50,873 nucleotides of DNA, taken from assembly GCF_000787815.1 (NCBI RefSeq), contig NZ_BBPO01000001.1, positions 1-50,873 of the forward strand, given 5' to 3'. Made by a program: the position numbers and the translations under genes. How positions within the stretch are numbered: the stretch's first letter is position 1; each line of letters opens with the position of its first letter. The DNA comes from Streptacidiphilus neutrinimicus (GTDB lineage Bacteria; Actinomycetota; Actinomycetes; Streptomycetales; Streptomycetaceae). A model generated the notes under the pieces. It did not search any database and had not been told where the DNA came from. It saw nothing but the letters and a program-made list of their open reading frames with translations. Below, one piece after another: positions 28,706 through 36,951 of this stretch.

Positions 28706-30916
28706 TCAGGACGACTGTGCGAGAACCAGCGGGAGGACCCCGGACGCCCCGGCCCTGCGCAGCAGGCGGGCGGCGACGGCGAGGGTCCAGCCGCTGTCGG
28801 AGTAGTCGTCGACCAGCAGCAACGGCCCGCCGGCCGCCCCCGCCTCCTCCTGTGCGGCCAAAGCCGACGCCAGCTCGGGTGACAGGACGAAGGCGTCGTG
28901 GAGCTGATGGAGACGCCGGGCGCTGTTGCCGCGCCCGCCCCGGCGAGGGTCGGCCCCGGGGGCGTACTCGACCTGGCCGAGGAGCGGCAGCCTGCCGATT
29001 CGGGCGATCCCTGCGGCCAGACTGCCGATCAGTTCGGGCCTGGTACGCGAGGCGATCGCCACGACGGCCGAGGGGCGCTGCTCCCAGGCGGAGGGACCTC
29101 GGGACCAATCCGCCAGAAGGGTGACGACGCCGTCCAGCACCTGAGGCGGGACGGGGGCGTCGGGAGCCTCCGGTGAGAGCAGGGCCCGCAGCCTGGTGCC
29201 CCAGCCGATATCGGACAGGCGCCCCAACGCTCGCCCGGCTGCGGCTTGTTCGCCCGCCGGGATCCGGCCCTTGAGCTGGACGCCGACCGCGGGCATGCCG
29301 GTCGGCCACATGCGGCGAGGCTCGATTTCCAGGCCCGGTCGGCCGAGCGCGGCTCGTGCGGCCGCCAGGGTCTCGGCCGAGACCTCCGTGGAGCGATGCC
29401 CGCCGGTGCAGTTGTCGCACCGCCCGCAAGGCGCCGCCTCCGGGTCGTCCAGTTGGCGACGGAGGAACTCCATCCGGCACGTGCCGGATGCCGCGTAGTC
29501 GAGCATCGCCTGTTGCTCGGCGGCCCGGGTCTCGTTGACCCGGGCGTAGCGGGCGGCGTCGTAGGCCCAGGGCTGCCCCGTGGCCACCCAGCCGCCGCGC
29601 ACGCGACGCACCGCGCCGTCCACGTCCAAGACCTTGAGCATGGTCTCGAGCCGGGTGCGCCGCAGGTCCACCCGTGCCTCCAGGGCTTGGGTGGAGAGCG
29701 GGAGCGGCTCTCCCGCGGGGGTTGTGTGAGCGGCCAGCGCCTCCAGCGTCGTGCGCACCTGCTCCTCCCCGGGAAAGGCGAGGGAGGCGAAGTAACGCCA
29801 GATGGCGGCGTCCTCGGCCCCCGGCAGGAGGAGCACCTCCGCGTGCTTGATGCCGCGCCCGGCCCGGCCTACCTGCTGGTAGTAGGCGATGGGGGAGTTG
29901 GGCGACCCCAGGTGGACCACGAAGCCGAGATCCGGCTTGTCGAACCCCATCCCTAGGGCGGAGGTGGCGACCAGTGCCTTGACCCGGTTGGCGAGCAGAT
30001 CCGCCTCAGCGGCCTGCCGCTCCGCGTCCTCGGTGCGGCCGGAGTAGGAGGCGACCAGCTGGCCGCGCTGGCGCAGGAAGGACGTCACCTCCTCGGCAGC
30101 GGCCACGGTGAGGGTGTAGATGATGCCGGAGCCGGGGAGCTCGTCCAGCCGGTCGGCGAGCCAGGCGAGCCGGTGCGCGGGATCGCCCAGATGCAGGACT
30201 CCGAGGCTGAGGCTCTCCCGGTCCAGCGGACCGCGCAGGACCAGGGCCTCTTCTCGGGCGCCGGCCCCCGCAGCGGGACCGGCGTGGGTGCCGAGTTGTT
30301 CGGCGACGTCGGCGGTGACCCTCGCGTTGGCCGTGGCCGTCGTGGCCAGGACCGGGACACCGGCCGGGAGATCCGCCAGCATGGTGCGCAGCCGACGGTA
30401 GTCGGGGCGGAAGTCATGGCCCCAGTCGGAGATGCAGTGTGCCTCGTCGACCACCAGGAGACCGGTGGCGGCGGCGAGCCGGGGCAGGACCTCGTCCCGG
30501 AACTCCGGATTGTTCAGCCGCTCCGGGCTGACCAGAAGGACGTCGACCTCTCCGCCGGCGATCTCGGCGTGGACCGACTCCCACTCCTCGGTGTTGGAGG
30601 AGTTGATGGTGCGCGCCGTGATTCCCGCGCGAGCGGCGGACTCGACCTGGTTGCGCATCAGGGCGAGCAGCGGCGACACGATGACCGTCGGCCCCGCCCC
30701 GGCGGCCCGCAGCAGGGCCGTGGCGACGAAGTAGACGGCGGACTTGCCCCAGCCCGTGCGCTGCACGACCAGGGCCCGCCGCCGGTCGACGACGAGCGCC
30801 TCGATCGCGCGCCACTGGTCCTCGCGCAGTCGGGCGTCGCCGCCGGCGAGCGAGCGCAGCACCCCGTCGGCCTGCGCCCGCACAGCGGTGCGGTCCTGGA
30901 GTTGGGTGTCATCCAT
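28706..30916 (-). CDS. RecQ-family DNA helicase with C-terminal phosphoribosyltransferase-like domain
   Basis: 736 residues. The N-terminal half is a superfamily-2 helicase: [14 protein letters not shown] (Walker A), [14 protein letters not shown] (motif Ia), [19 protein letters not shown] (the DEAH box with the aromatic-rich loop that defines RecQ) and QVGRAGRG (motif VI). A zinc-binding set of four cysteines follows ([10 protein letters not shown]...CGRCDNC). The last 100 residues are not the usual HRDC domain. They contain [14 protein letters not shown] (about 699-712), the type-I PRTase signature seen in ComF and related proteins, preceded by an [13 protein letters not shown] segment like ComF. 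The ATG at 30916 is chosen because longer starts only add low-complexity residues. It is divergent from a DUF4192 gene across DnaA boxes. Confidence 0.9.
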   Translation of the reverse strand: MDDTQLQDRTAVRAQADGVLRSLAGGDARLREDQWRAIEALVVDRRRALVVQRTGWGKSAVYFVATALLRAAGAGPTVIVSPLLALMRNQVESAARAGITARTINSSNTEEWESVHAEIAGGEVDVLLVSPERLNNPEFRDEVLPRLAAATGLLVVDEAHCISDWGHDFRPDYRRLRTMLADLPAGVPVLATTATANARVTADVAEQLGTHAGPAAGAGAREEALVLRGPLDRESLSLGVLHLGDPAHRLAWLADRLDELPGSGIIYTLTVAAAEEVTSFLRQRGQLVASYSGRTEDAERQAAEADLLANRVKALVATSALGMGFDKPDLGFVVHLGSPNSPIAYYQQVGRAGRGIKHAEVLLLPGAEDAAIWRYFASLAFPGEEQVRTTLEALAAHTTPAGEPLPLSTQALEARVDLRRTRLETMLKVLDVDGAVRRVRGGWVATGQPWAYDAARYARVNETRAAEQQAMLDYAASGTCRMEFLRRQLDDPEAAPCGRCDNCTGGHRSTEVSAETLAAARAALGRPGLEIEPRRMWPTGMPAVGVQLKGRIPAGEQAAAGRALGRLSDIGWGTRLRALLSPEAPDAPVPPQVLDGVVTLLADWSRGPSAWEQRPSAVVAIASRTRPELIGSLAAGIARIGRLPLLGQVEYAPGADPRRGGRGNSARRLHQLHDAFVLSPELASALAAQEEAGAAGGPLLLVDDYSDSGWTLAVAARLLRRAGASGVLPLVLAQSS

Positions 30917-30969
30917 GCGGTCATTGATAGTCGGCCGCGCCGACAAAGGCGAACCCGGGACGTCAAGCC

Positions 30970-31046
30970 TGTGGAGAAACGAATCGTCTCCTTCGAAGCC
31001 CACTCGATCGGGTGGCCGGGTTTTCCACACCCCGGGGTTGTCCACA
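30970..31046. promoter_or_regulatory. Cluster of three DnaA-box-like 9-mers
   Basis: TTGTCCACA (31038-31046) is the preferred streptomycete DnaA box. TTTTCCACA (31021-31029) is a one-mismatch copy in the same direction, and TTCTCCACA (30970-30978, minus strand) is a third. All lie in the 182-bp gap between divergent recQ and DUF4192 genes. Confidence 0.6.
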
Positions 31047-31098
31047 GACCTGCGGTCGGCTGGGTGCGCGAACTTCCGCCTCTCGACACGCTCGCCGC

Positions 31099-32310
31099 AT
31101 GAACGAACACAGCACCCCGCCCCCGTCGGAGTCCTCGCAACCCCCCTCGAACGAGTCGCACGAGAGGGTCCCGGCCTTCTCCGCCTTCGAGCGGCCCGTG
31201 GTCCGGATGAAGAGCCCGGCCGACATGGCCGACGCGTTGCCCTACCTGCTGGGCTTCTATCCGAGCGACAGCGTGGTGGCGCTCGGCCTCCAGGGGTCCA
31301 GGCGCCGGCAGGGCGGCTCCGTCCGGGTCGACATCCCGGCGCCGGCGGCCTGGCCGGCGGCGGCGCAGGAGGTGGTCGGCTTCCTGCTCGCACTGTCGGA
31401 GCAGCGGGACCGTCCTCCGGACGCGGTGATCCTCTACTTCTGCCAGGATCCCGAGCCCGGCGGCAGCGCGCGGGAGGTGGCGGAGCGGCTGCGTCCACTC
31501 GCGGCGCTGCTGGCCGAGGGCTTCAGGGCGGCCGGCGTCCCCGTGCACGAGTCCTTGTGCGTGTCAGAGGGGCGGTGGTTCTCCTACACCTGTGTCGACC
31601 CGGCCTGCTGTCCGCAGGAGGGCGCGCTGGTCAGGCCGCCGGGCAGCACGTCGGCCGTCGCCGCAGCCGCGGCCTTCGCCGGGATCCAGGTCCGCGGCAG
31701 TCTGCGCGATCTGCACCGGGAGCTGGAGCCGCTGGCTCCGGAGTCGGTGGCGACGCTGCTGCACGCCTTCGAACGGGAGATGCCCGTTGTGGCGGCCGAG
31801 CTGGACCGGGAGGGCGGACGCGAGCGGCTGCGGGAGGCGACGGCGGCCCTGGTCGACGCGGCCGTGTTGCGCTTCGGCCGGGGCGACTGCGAGTTGGACG
31901 ATCACGACGCGGCGCGGATCGTCCTCGGCTTGCAGGACCGACTCGCCCGCGACCGGGCGGCCGAATGGCTCGATCCGCCCGACGTCGGGCACGCGGCCAG
32001 ACTCTGGCGGTACCTGGCCCGCCGCTGCGTGGGCCCTTTCGAGGCCCACGCAGCGGCCCCGCTCTCGCTCCTCGGCTGGACGGCCTGGGTGACCAGCGAC
32101 ACGGTCACCGCCAGGGTGGCGCTCGGGCGTGCGCTGGCCGTGGACCCGACGTACACCTTCGCGAGCCTGCTCTACGAAGCGATCAACTGCGGCGCGATGC
32201 CGGACACACTCTGCGCCACCCTGCGGGCCGAGCGAACGGCCCGCTCCCGTCGGCCTGCTCGACGCAGACGCGGCAGGCTGCCGCGCTGTTTGGGCCGATC
32301 GAGCGATTAG
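31099..32310 (+). CDS. DUF4192-domain protein
   Basis: 403 residues. The conserved DUF4192 core starts near residue 35 with [30 protein letters not shown] and spans most of the protein. A further conserved region covers the C-terminal [28 protein letters not shown] block. This actinobacterial family has no established function. Residues 1-30 are Ser/Pro/Glu-rich, and the last 20 are strongly basic ([15 protein letters not shown]), suggesting nucleic-acid contact. The ATG at 31099 is the first codon compatible with the family start; no ribosome site is visible. It is divergent from the RecQ-like helicase. Confidence 0.85.
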   Translation: MNEHSTPPPSESSQPPSNESHERVPAFSAFERPVVRMKSPADMADALPYLLGFYPSDSVVALGLQGSRRRQGGSVRVDIPAPAAWPAAAQEVVGFLLALSEQRDRPPDAVILYFCQDPEPGGSAREVAERLRPLAALLAEGFRAAGVPVHESLCVSEGRWFSYTCVDPACCPQEGALVRPPGSTSAVAAAAAFAGIQVRGSLRDLHRELEPLAPESVATLLHAFEREMPVVAAELDREGGRERLREATAALVDAAVLRFGRGDCELDDHDAARIVLGLQDRLARDRAAEWLDPPDVGHAARLWRYLARRCVGPFEAHAAAPLSLLGWTAWVTSDTVTARVALGRALAVDPTYTFASLLYEAINCGAMPDTLCATLRAERTARSRRPARRRRGRLPRCLGRSSD

Positions 32311-32323
32311 GGCCCACTGTTTA

Positions 32324-32338
32324 TCGTCACTGAGACGA
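32324..32338. promoter_or_regulatory. Operator-like palindrome within the Nudix-regulator promoter
   Basis: TCGTC-ACTGA-GACGA is a perfect 5-bp inverted repeat around a 5-nt centre. It ends 1 nt before the -10 box TATGAT (32340-32345), so it fills the -35/-10 spacer, where a bound repressor would block transcription. Confidence 0.6.
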
Positions 32339-32339
32339 C

Positions 32340-32345
32340 TATGAT
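32340..32345 (+). promoter_or_regulatory. -10 box of leaderless Nudix-regulator transcript
   Basis: TATGAT lies 7 nt before the ATG at 32353. Two upstream in-frame ATGs (32341, 32344) fall inside this box and are rejected as starts. Confidence 0.55.
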
Positions 32346-32352
32346 GCGGCGC

Positions 32353-33099
32353 ATGTCGCGTTACGATCCGTCGGCCTTCCCCCCTTTCGCGGTCACCGTT
32401 GACCTGGTGGTCCTGACCGTGCGCGACCATGCCCTGTGCGCATTGATGGTCCGCAGGGGTGAACCGCCGTTCCAGGGCTTCTGGGCGCTGCCCGGCGGCT
32501 TCGTCCGACCCGACGAGGGGCTCGTCGAGGCGGCCGCCCGCGAGCTGGCCGAGGAGACCGGCCTGCGCGCACACGGCGCCCCCGGGCAGGGGCCCGGCGT
32601 CGGCGCCCACCTGGAACAGCTGGCCACCTACGGAGCCCCGCAGCGCGATCCGCGGCTCCGAGTGGTGAGCGTGGCCTACCTGGCTCTCGCCCCGGACCTG
32701 CCGACCCCGAGGCCCGGCGGCGACGTCCGCAGCGCCCGCTGGGCGCCGGTCGAGGAACTGCTCGGGGGCAAGGACGACGACGGGATGCTGCTCGCGTTCG
32801 ACCACAGTGCGATCCTGTCGGACGGCGTGGAGCGGGCCCGGTCCAAGATCGAGTACTCGGCGCTGGCCACGGCTTTCTGCCCCGAGGAGTTCACCGTCGG
32901 CGAGCTGCGCCGGGTGTACGAGTCCGTCTGGGGCGTGCAGCTGGACCCGCGCAACTTCCACAGGAAGGTGACGGGGACGCCCGGATTCCTGCTCCCGGCG
33001 GGCGGCACGACGACCCGTCAGGGCGGTCGGCCCGCGCAGCTGTTCCGGGCCGGCGGGGCTACGGTGCTCAATCCGCCGATGCTGCGTCCCGAGAGCTGA
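32353..33099 (+). CDS. Nudix hydrolase / NrtR-like transcriptional regulator
   Basis: 248 residues. An N-terminal Nudix domain is followed by a winged-helix DNA-binding domain ([27 protein letters not shown], near base 32890), the layout of NrtR, which represses NAD-biosynthesis genes and is released by ADP-ribose. The Nudix box is complete: G-x5-E-x7-REL-x-EE-x-GL (near 32510-32565). Many NrtR regulators have lost it, so this protein may still hydrolyse its ligand. A palindrome in its own promoter suggests autoregulation. No NAD gene lies beside it in the window, so other targets would be distant. Confidence 0.85.
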   Translation: MSRYDPSAFPPFAVTVDLVVLTVRDHALCALMVRRGEPPFQGFWALPGGFVRPDEGLVEAAARELAEETGLRAHGAPGQGPGVGAHLEQLATYGAPQRDPRLRVVSVAYLALAPDLPTPRPGGDVRSARWAPVEELLGGKDDDGMLLAFDHSAILSDGVERARSKIEYSALATAFCPEEFTVGELRRVYESVWGVQLDPRNFHRKVTGTPGFLLPAGGTTTRQGGRPAQLFRAGGATVLNPPMLRPES

Positions 33100-33211
33100 G
33101 CCGGACGACGGACGGGGCCGCCTACGCGCCGTAGAGGTCAATGCCACGCAAAGTCACCCTGTCCGTCTATCGTGCTGGGGTTGGGGGTGATCAGCGCGGA
33201 GGTGTCCGACC

Positions 33212-34342
33212 GTGGCTCAGGCTCAGACTGTCCAGACCCAGACCGGCCCGGCCGTTCGGGACCAGCAGGTGCGGCAGGTCCATCATCCGTTCCAGGCGAT
33301 CGGTCTGACCAAGGCGGGCAGGCGCGGCCGGTCGGCGGTGCTGCTCGACCTCTCTTTCGACGCACGCGCGGGCCAGGTCACGGTTCTGCTCGGTCCGGAG
33401 GGGTCGGGCCGCACCACGGCTCTGCGGCTGGCGCTGGGCCTCGAACGAGGCCAGGGGACAGCGCTCTTCCACGGGCGCCCCTACCGGCGGTTGTCCCGCC
33501 CGGAGCGTGAGGTCGGCGTGGTCCTCGGCGAGGCCGACCGGCCCGCGGGGCACCCGGGGCGACGGGCGCGGGCGCACCTGCGCATGATGGCGGCGGCGGC
33601 CGGGGTGTCCGCCCGCCGGGCCGACCAACTGCTGGAGCAGACGCGCCTCGCCCCCGCCGCCGAGCACCGGCTGCGCACCTACTCGCCCGGGATGAACCGG
33701 CGCCTGCAACTGGCACAGGCGCTGCTGGGCGATCCGAGCACACTGCTGCTGGACGAGCCCACGGAGGGCCTGTCGCCCAAGAACGTCGAGTGGTTCCACG
33801 CCTTCCTGCGCGCCTTCGCGGCGGGCGGCGGGGCGGTCCTGGTGACCTTGCGCAGCCCGCAGCAGGCGGCGCAGCTCGCGGACCGCGTGGTCACCCTCGA
33901 GCTCGGCCGGCTTATGGCGGACCAGCCGGTGGAGGAGTTCCGCCGGACCCGGCTGCGTGACGAGGTCAGCGTCCGTGGGCCGCAGGTGGCCCGGCTGGCG
34001 GATCTGCTCGCCGCGGCCGGGGCCGCGGTCCGGCACGAGGGCGGCAACGTGATCTCCGTCGAGGGGCTGGCCAGGACCGAGATCGGCGAGCTGGCGTTCC
34101 AGCACGGCATCCTGCTCCACGAGCTGGCCGACCGGGTTGTCGAGCACGCCCCCGCGCCCGGCCCGCGGCCGCCCGAACCGGCAGGCGCATCGCTTGCCAA
34201 GGCCACCGTCGCCCTCGGGCCGGGCGAGACGGTCACCACACAGGTGGTCGTGCCCACGCCGCCCGCTCCCGGTGGCCATGTGCTGCCCGCTCGGCGCGAA
34301 ACGCGGGTCCTGCACCCGCTCCTCTTCGACGAGGACGACTGA
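33212..34342 (+). CDS. ABC-transporter ATP-binding protein with degenerate catalytic loops
   Basis: 376 residues. The nucleotide-binding domain spans residues about 30-245. Walker B (TLLLDEPTEGLSP) is intact and the signature loop reads YSPGMNRRLQLA. Walker A reads GPEGSGRTT, with arginine in place of the essential lysine. The usual Q-loop glutamine is not present where VGVVLGEAD occurs, and the H-loop position reads VLVTLRS rather than a SSH-type sequence. The C-terminal 130 residues are a regulatory-type extension. The GTG start follows GGAGGTG. The membrane-protein gene that follows is the likely partner. Neither substrate nor direction can be read; it may bind ATP without efficient hydrolysis. 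Confidence 0.85.
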   Translation: MAQAQTVQTQTGPAVRDQQVRQVHHPFQAIGLTKAGRRGRSAVLLDLSFDARAGQVTVLLGPEGSGRTTALRLALGLERGQGTALFHGRPYRRLSRPEREVGVVLGEADRPAGHPGRRARAHLRMMAAAAGVSARRADQLLEQTRLAPAAEHRLRTYSPGMNRRLQLAQALLGDPSTLLLDEPTEGLSPKNVEWFHAFLRAFAAGGGAVLVTLRSPQQAAQLADRVVTLELGRLMADQPVEEFRRTRLRDEVSVRGPQVARLADLLAAAGAAVRHEGGNVISVEGLARTEIGELAFQHGILLHELADRVVEHAPAPGPRPPEPAGASLAKATVALGPGETVTTQVVVPTPPAPGGHVLPARRETRVLHPLLFDEDD

Positions 34343-34564
34343 GCGGAGCGAGCCCCCAAGGCCCGGCCTCCGGGCGGCCGTGCGAGGGTCCGGCGCCCCG
34401 CCGCGCGCCTGGGCGCACCGCGCGCCGCCAAGGCTGTGGGGTTGCCTGGCCACAGAGATGCCGGGTGCCCGGGCACGCCGACGCGGCGGCACCACAGCAC
34501 CACGTCAGCACAGCAGCAGAACCACGACCGCGCGAGAGCGCGGGAACACGAGAGCGAGCGACCC

Positions 34565-35368
34565 GTGCACGCACTGACCTACGAGCGCCGGCGGCTGTCC
34601 GGCGTGCGTTCCAGCTGGCTGGTTCCGGTCGTGGTGCTGGGCGCCAGTGCCGTGGTGGCGGTGCTGACGGTGCGGCAGGGCGCGGCGGCGGGGTCGCCCG
34701 CGGCTGATCCGCTCAGGGTGCTCACGGCGGGCCTGCCGCTGCTCCCCCTGCCGATCGCCGCGCTGGGAGCGGGGGTGGTCGGGGCGCTGTCGGCCGGACA
34801 CGAATTCCGGCACCCCGCACCGCTCGCGCTGCTGCGGCCGCTGCGCCGGCGGCTGGCGTTGCTGCTGGCCAAACTGGTCACGGTCGGCGTCTTCGCAGGG
34901 CTGCTCGGGGTGGGCACGCTCGTCCTCGACGCGGTCGTGCTGCACCTCGGCCACCACACGGCGGCGGCCCGGCTGGAGGCCGCAGTGCTCCACGGTCACG
35001 TGCCGGTCGCGCTGGGCGGCTACCTCGCCCTGGTCGTGGCGGGCGGCTGGATCGGCCTGCTCGGGGCCGTCCTGCTGCGCAGCGCCGCTGCGGGGATGCT
35101 CGTCCTGATCATGGTGCCGGTGCTCGTCGAGCCGGTCGCCTCGGCCCTGCTCGGCAGCGGCGCGGCACGCGGCGGCGGGGACGGCGTGCTGCGCTGGCAC
35201 CGGTTCTTCCCCGTGGACGGCACGCACGCGTGGCTGTACGGCGCGCTGTCGGGGCTGCACAGCGGGACCACCGTGTCGGACGCCGGTCTCGCGGTTGCGG
35301 TGGCGGCGCCCGTGCTGATGCTGCTGCTGGCCTACCTTGTCCTCCTGCCGCGCCGCAGCGCGCTCTGA
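34565..35368 (+). CDS. Multi-span membrane protein, probable ABC permease partner
   Basis: 267 residues with about six hydrophobic helices (near residues 18-36, 52-76, 96-120, 145-172, 178-198 and 236-260). The N-terminus is a short cytosolic MHALTYERRRLSG, similar to ABC-2-type permeases. It follows the ATPase by 222 bp of sequence without features, in the same direction. The GTG at 34565 is chosen; longer starts would add polar residues. The assignment rests on topology and neighbourhood, not on a family motif. Confidence 0.7.
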   Translation: MHALTYERRRLSGVRSSWLVPVVVLGASAVVAVLTVRQGAAAGSPAADPLRVLTAGLPLLPLPIAALGAGVVGALSAGHEFRHPAPLALLRPLRRRLALLLAKLVTVGVFAGLLGVGTLVLDAVVLHLGHHTAAARLEAAVLHGHVPVALGGYLALVVAGGWIGLLGAVLLRSAAAGMLVLIMVPVLVEPVASALLGSGAARGGGDGVLRWHRFFPVDGTHAWLYGALSGLHSGTTVSDAGLAVAVAAPVLMLLLAYLVLLPRRSAL

Positions 35369-35542
35369 GGGCCGCTGCCGTCCGAACCGGGGGCGGACCG
35401 GGGGTGTACCGAGGGCGCGAGTGACGTCCGGACGGCGTGTGCCGGTTCGGGACCTGAGAGCGCCGGCGGTCGGCGCGGAGGCGGGTCGAGGGCGCGTGGA
35501 GGGCACGGAAGGGCGCACCGGGGCACCAAAGGGGCAATAACA

Positions 35543-35550
35543 GCCGATAT
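35543..35550 (+). promoter_or_regulatory. Possible WhiG-type -10 element of whiH
   Basis: GCCGATAT matches the sigma-WhiG -10 sequence GCCGATAA at 7 of 8 positions, about 93 bp before the whiH start. A TAAA -35 at the usual spacing is not present, so this is tentative. Confidence 0.4.
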
Positions 35551-35582
35551 GGCGTCAATTGTGTAGGGATGCGCGATCACCC

Positions 35583-35603
35583 TTTCGTGTGCTTTTCACG
35601 AAA
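35583..35603. promoter_or_regulatory. Inverted repeat in whiH leader, candidate WhiH operator
   Basis: TTTCGTG (35583-35589) and CACGAAA (35597-35603) are perfect complements around a 7-nt centre, 40 bp before the whiH start and downstream of the candidate promoter. WhiH autorepression is reported in S. coelicolor. Confidence 0.5.
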
Positions 35604-35642
35604 TTCCTCAAGGGTCTGCCCGCCATCGCCGACAAAGGAGAC

Positions 35643-36533
35643 GTGAGTACCGTTGCGCACCCCACGATGCCCCCCGCCCAGATGACGTCCACTCAGCTGG
35701 ACCGCTTCCCCGTGAGCGCCTCGCACAGCTCGGCCCCTGGTGTGTCCCACGCCACGAGCGGTGTTGCGCTGCACTGGGAGAGCGCCGAACCCGAGCTCGG
35801 CCGCGTCGGCCGCCGTGCCGCCGGAAGCCGCGGACGCGGACTGCACGGTCAGCTGGTCCAGCAGCTCGGTCAAATGATCGTTTCCGGTGATCTCGGAGCC
35901 GACCGTCCCCTCGTGCCCGAGGAGATCGGGCAGCGGTTCGAGGTCTCCCGCACCGTCGTCCGCGAGTCACTGCGCGTGCTGGAGGCCAAGGGCCTCGTCA
36001 GCGCCCGCCCCAACGTCGGAACCCGGGTTCGCCCCGTGGCGGACTGGAACCTGCTCGACCCGGACATCATCGAGTGGCGAGCCTTCGGGCCGCAGCGCGA
36101 CGACCAGCGTCGTGAGCTCTTCGAGCTGCGCTGGGCCATCGAGCCGCTGGCCGCCCGGCTCGCCGCCGGACACGGCCGGGACGAGAGCCGTCAGCGCATG
36201 CACGACATGACCGAGATCATGGGTCACGCCGCCGCCCAGGGTGACGCGCTCACCTACAGCCGGGCCGACGCCGAGTTCCACGCGGTCCTGATGGATCTCG
36301 CCGGCAACAAGATGCTGGAGCACCTCGCCGGGATCGTCGCCTCGGCGCTCCAGGTCTCCGGCGGTCCGGTCACCGCCTGCGACCGGCCTTCCGAGCCCTC
36401 GGTCGGTCTGCACGTCCGGCTCGTGGACGCCCTGGCCACGGGCGACGGCACCGCTGCGGAGTCCGCGATGCGCTCCCTGCTCACGGTGCACCCGGACGTC
36501 GACCCGCTGGTCCCCGGTCCGCGCGAGCACTGA
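35643..36533 (+). CDS. whiH: WhiH, GntR/FadR-type sporulation regulator
   Basis: 296 residues. The N-terminal GntR winged helix (residues about 58-125, with LVPEEIGQRFEVSRTVVRESLRVLEAKGL) is followed by an all-helical FCD domain (about 145-280). The latter's metal or effector ligands likely include the histidines in ADAEFHAVLMDLAGN and VGLHVRLVDAL. WhiH is required for sporulation septation in aerial hyphae. Identity rests on this fold plus position directly upstream of hrdB, as in S. coelicolor. The GTG at 35643 follows AAAGGAG; upstream codons are leader. Confidence 0.88.
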   Translation: MSTVAHPTMPPAQMTSTQLDRFPVSASHSSAPGVSHATSGVALHWESAEPELGRVGRRAAGSRGRGLHGQLVQQLGQMIVSGDLGADRPLVPEEIGQRFEVSRTVVRESLRVLEAKGLVSARPNVGTRVRPVADWNLLDPDIIEWRAFGPQRDDQRRELFELRWAIEPLAARLAAGHGRDESRQRMHDMTEIMGHAAAQGDALTYSRADAEFHAVLMDLAGNKMLEHLAGIVASALQVSGGPVTACDRPSEPSVGLHVRLVDALATGDGTAAESAMRSLLTVHPDVDPLVPGPREH

Positions 36534-36720
36534 ACCCGCGCCGCTGCCGGTCGCGAACACCGAGGCCGTCCCGCCCCGCATCTCCCCGCAGGCCGCCGCC
36601 GTCATGAGCCGCCACCACGCCATGACCGCGGCGGCCTGCTCTGTGCTGATCAGCGGTGGTCGGGGGTCGCGGGCACGGCGCTCACCGGGCTGCTCGCGCT
36701 ACCCGATTCAGGCGACACTC

Positions 36721-36749
36721 GGAATGAGCCCGGATCTGGCATCGTTGAA
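36721..36749 (+). promoter_or_regulatory. Sigma-R-type promoter of hrdB
   Basis: GGAAT (36721-36725), an 18-bp spacer, then GTTGAA (36744-36749) match the SigR thiol-stress consensus GGAAT-N18-GTT exactly. SigR dependence of one hrdB promoter is known in S. coelicolor. It lies in the 418-bp gap 36534-36951; the first 180 bp of that gap hold nothing I recognise. Confidence 0.85.
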
Positions 36750-36951
36750 CGGGGTACACCTCCGTTGACAAGAGGCTCTCGCACTATGTGACCTGCGCCA
36801 CGTAAGTAGGGCGTAACGCTTTGCCGTGCGGAGCGATGTGTACCAGGGCGGTGACAGATCCGTACTGATCCGCCAGTTCAAGAGCTTCAGCAGGTTCCAG
36901 AGGGCCGCCAAGCGGCCGGCCTTCTGTCCACTCACGTCCGAGAGGTTGTTC

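Noticed and set aside
36765-36790. TTGACA followed by TATGTG upstream of hrdB as an HrdB-type promoter
   Set aside because: The spacer is only 14 bp. A real promoter may use this -35, but I cannot define its -10.
36826-36951. Earlier start for HrdB adding 42 residues
   Set aside because: The added residues are not HrdB-like, and the GTG at 36952 yields the known N-terminus after an AGAGG site.
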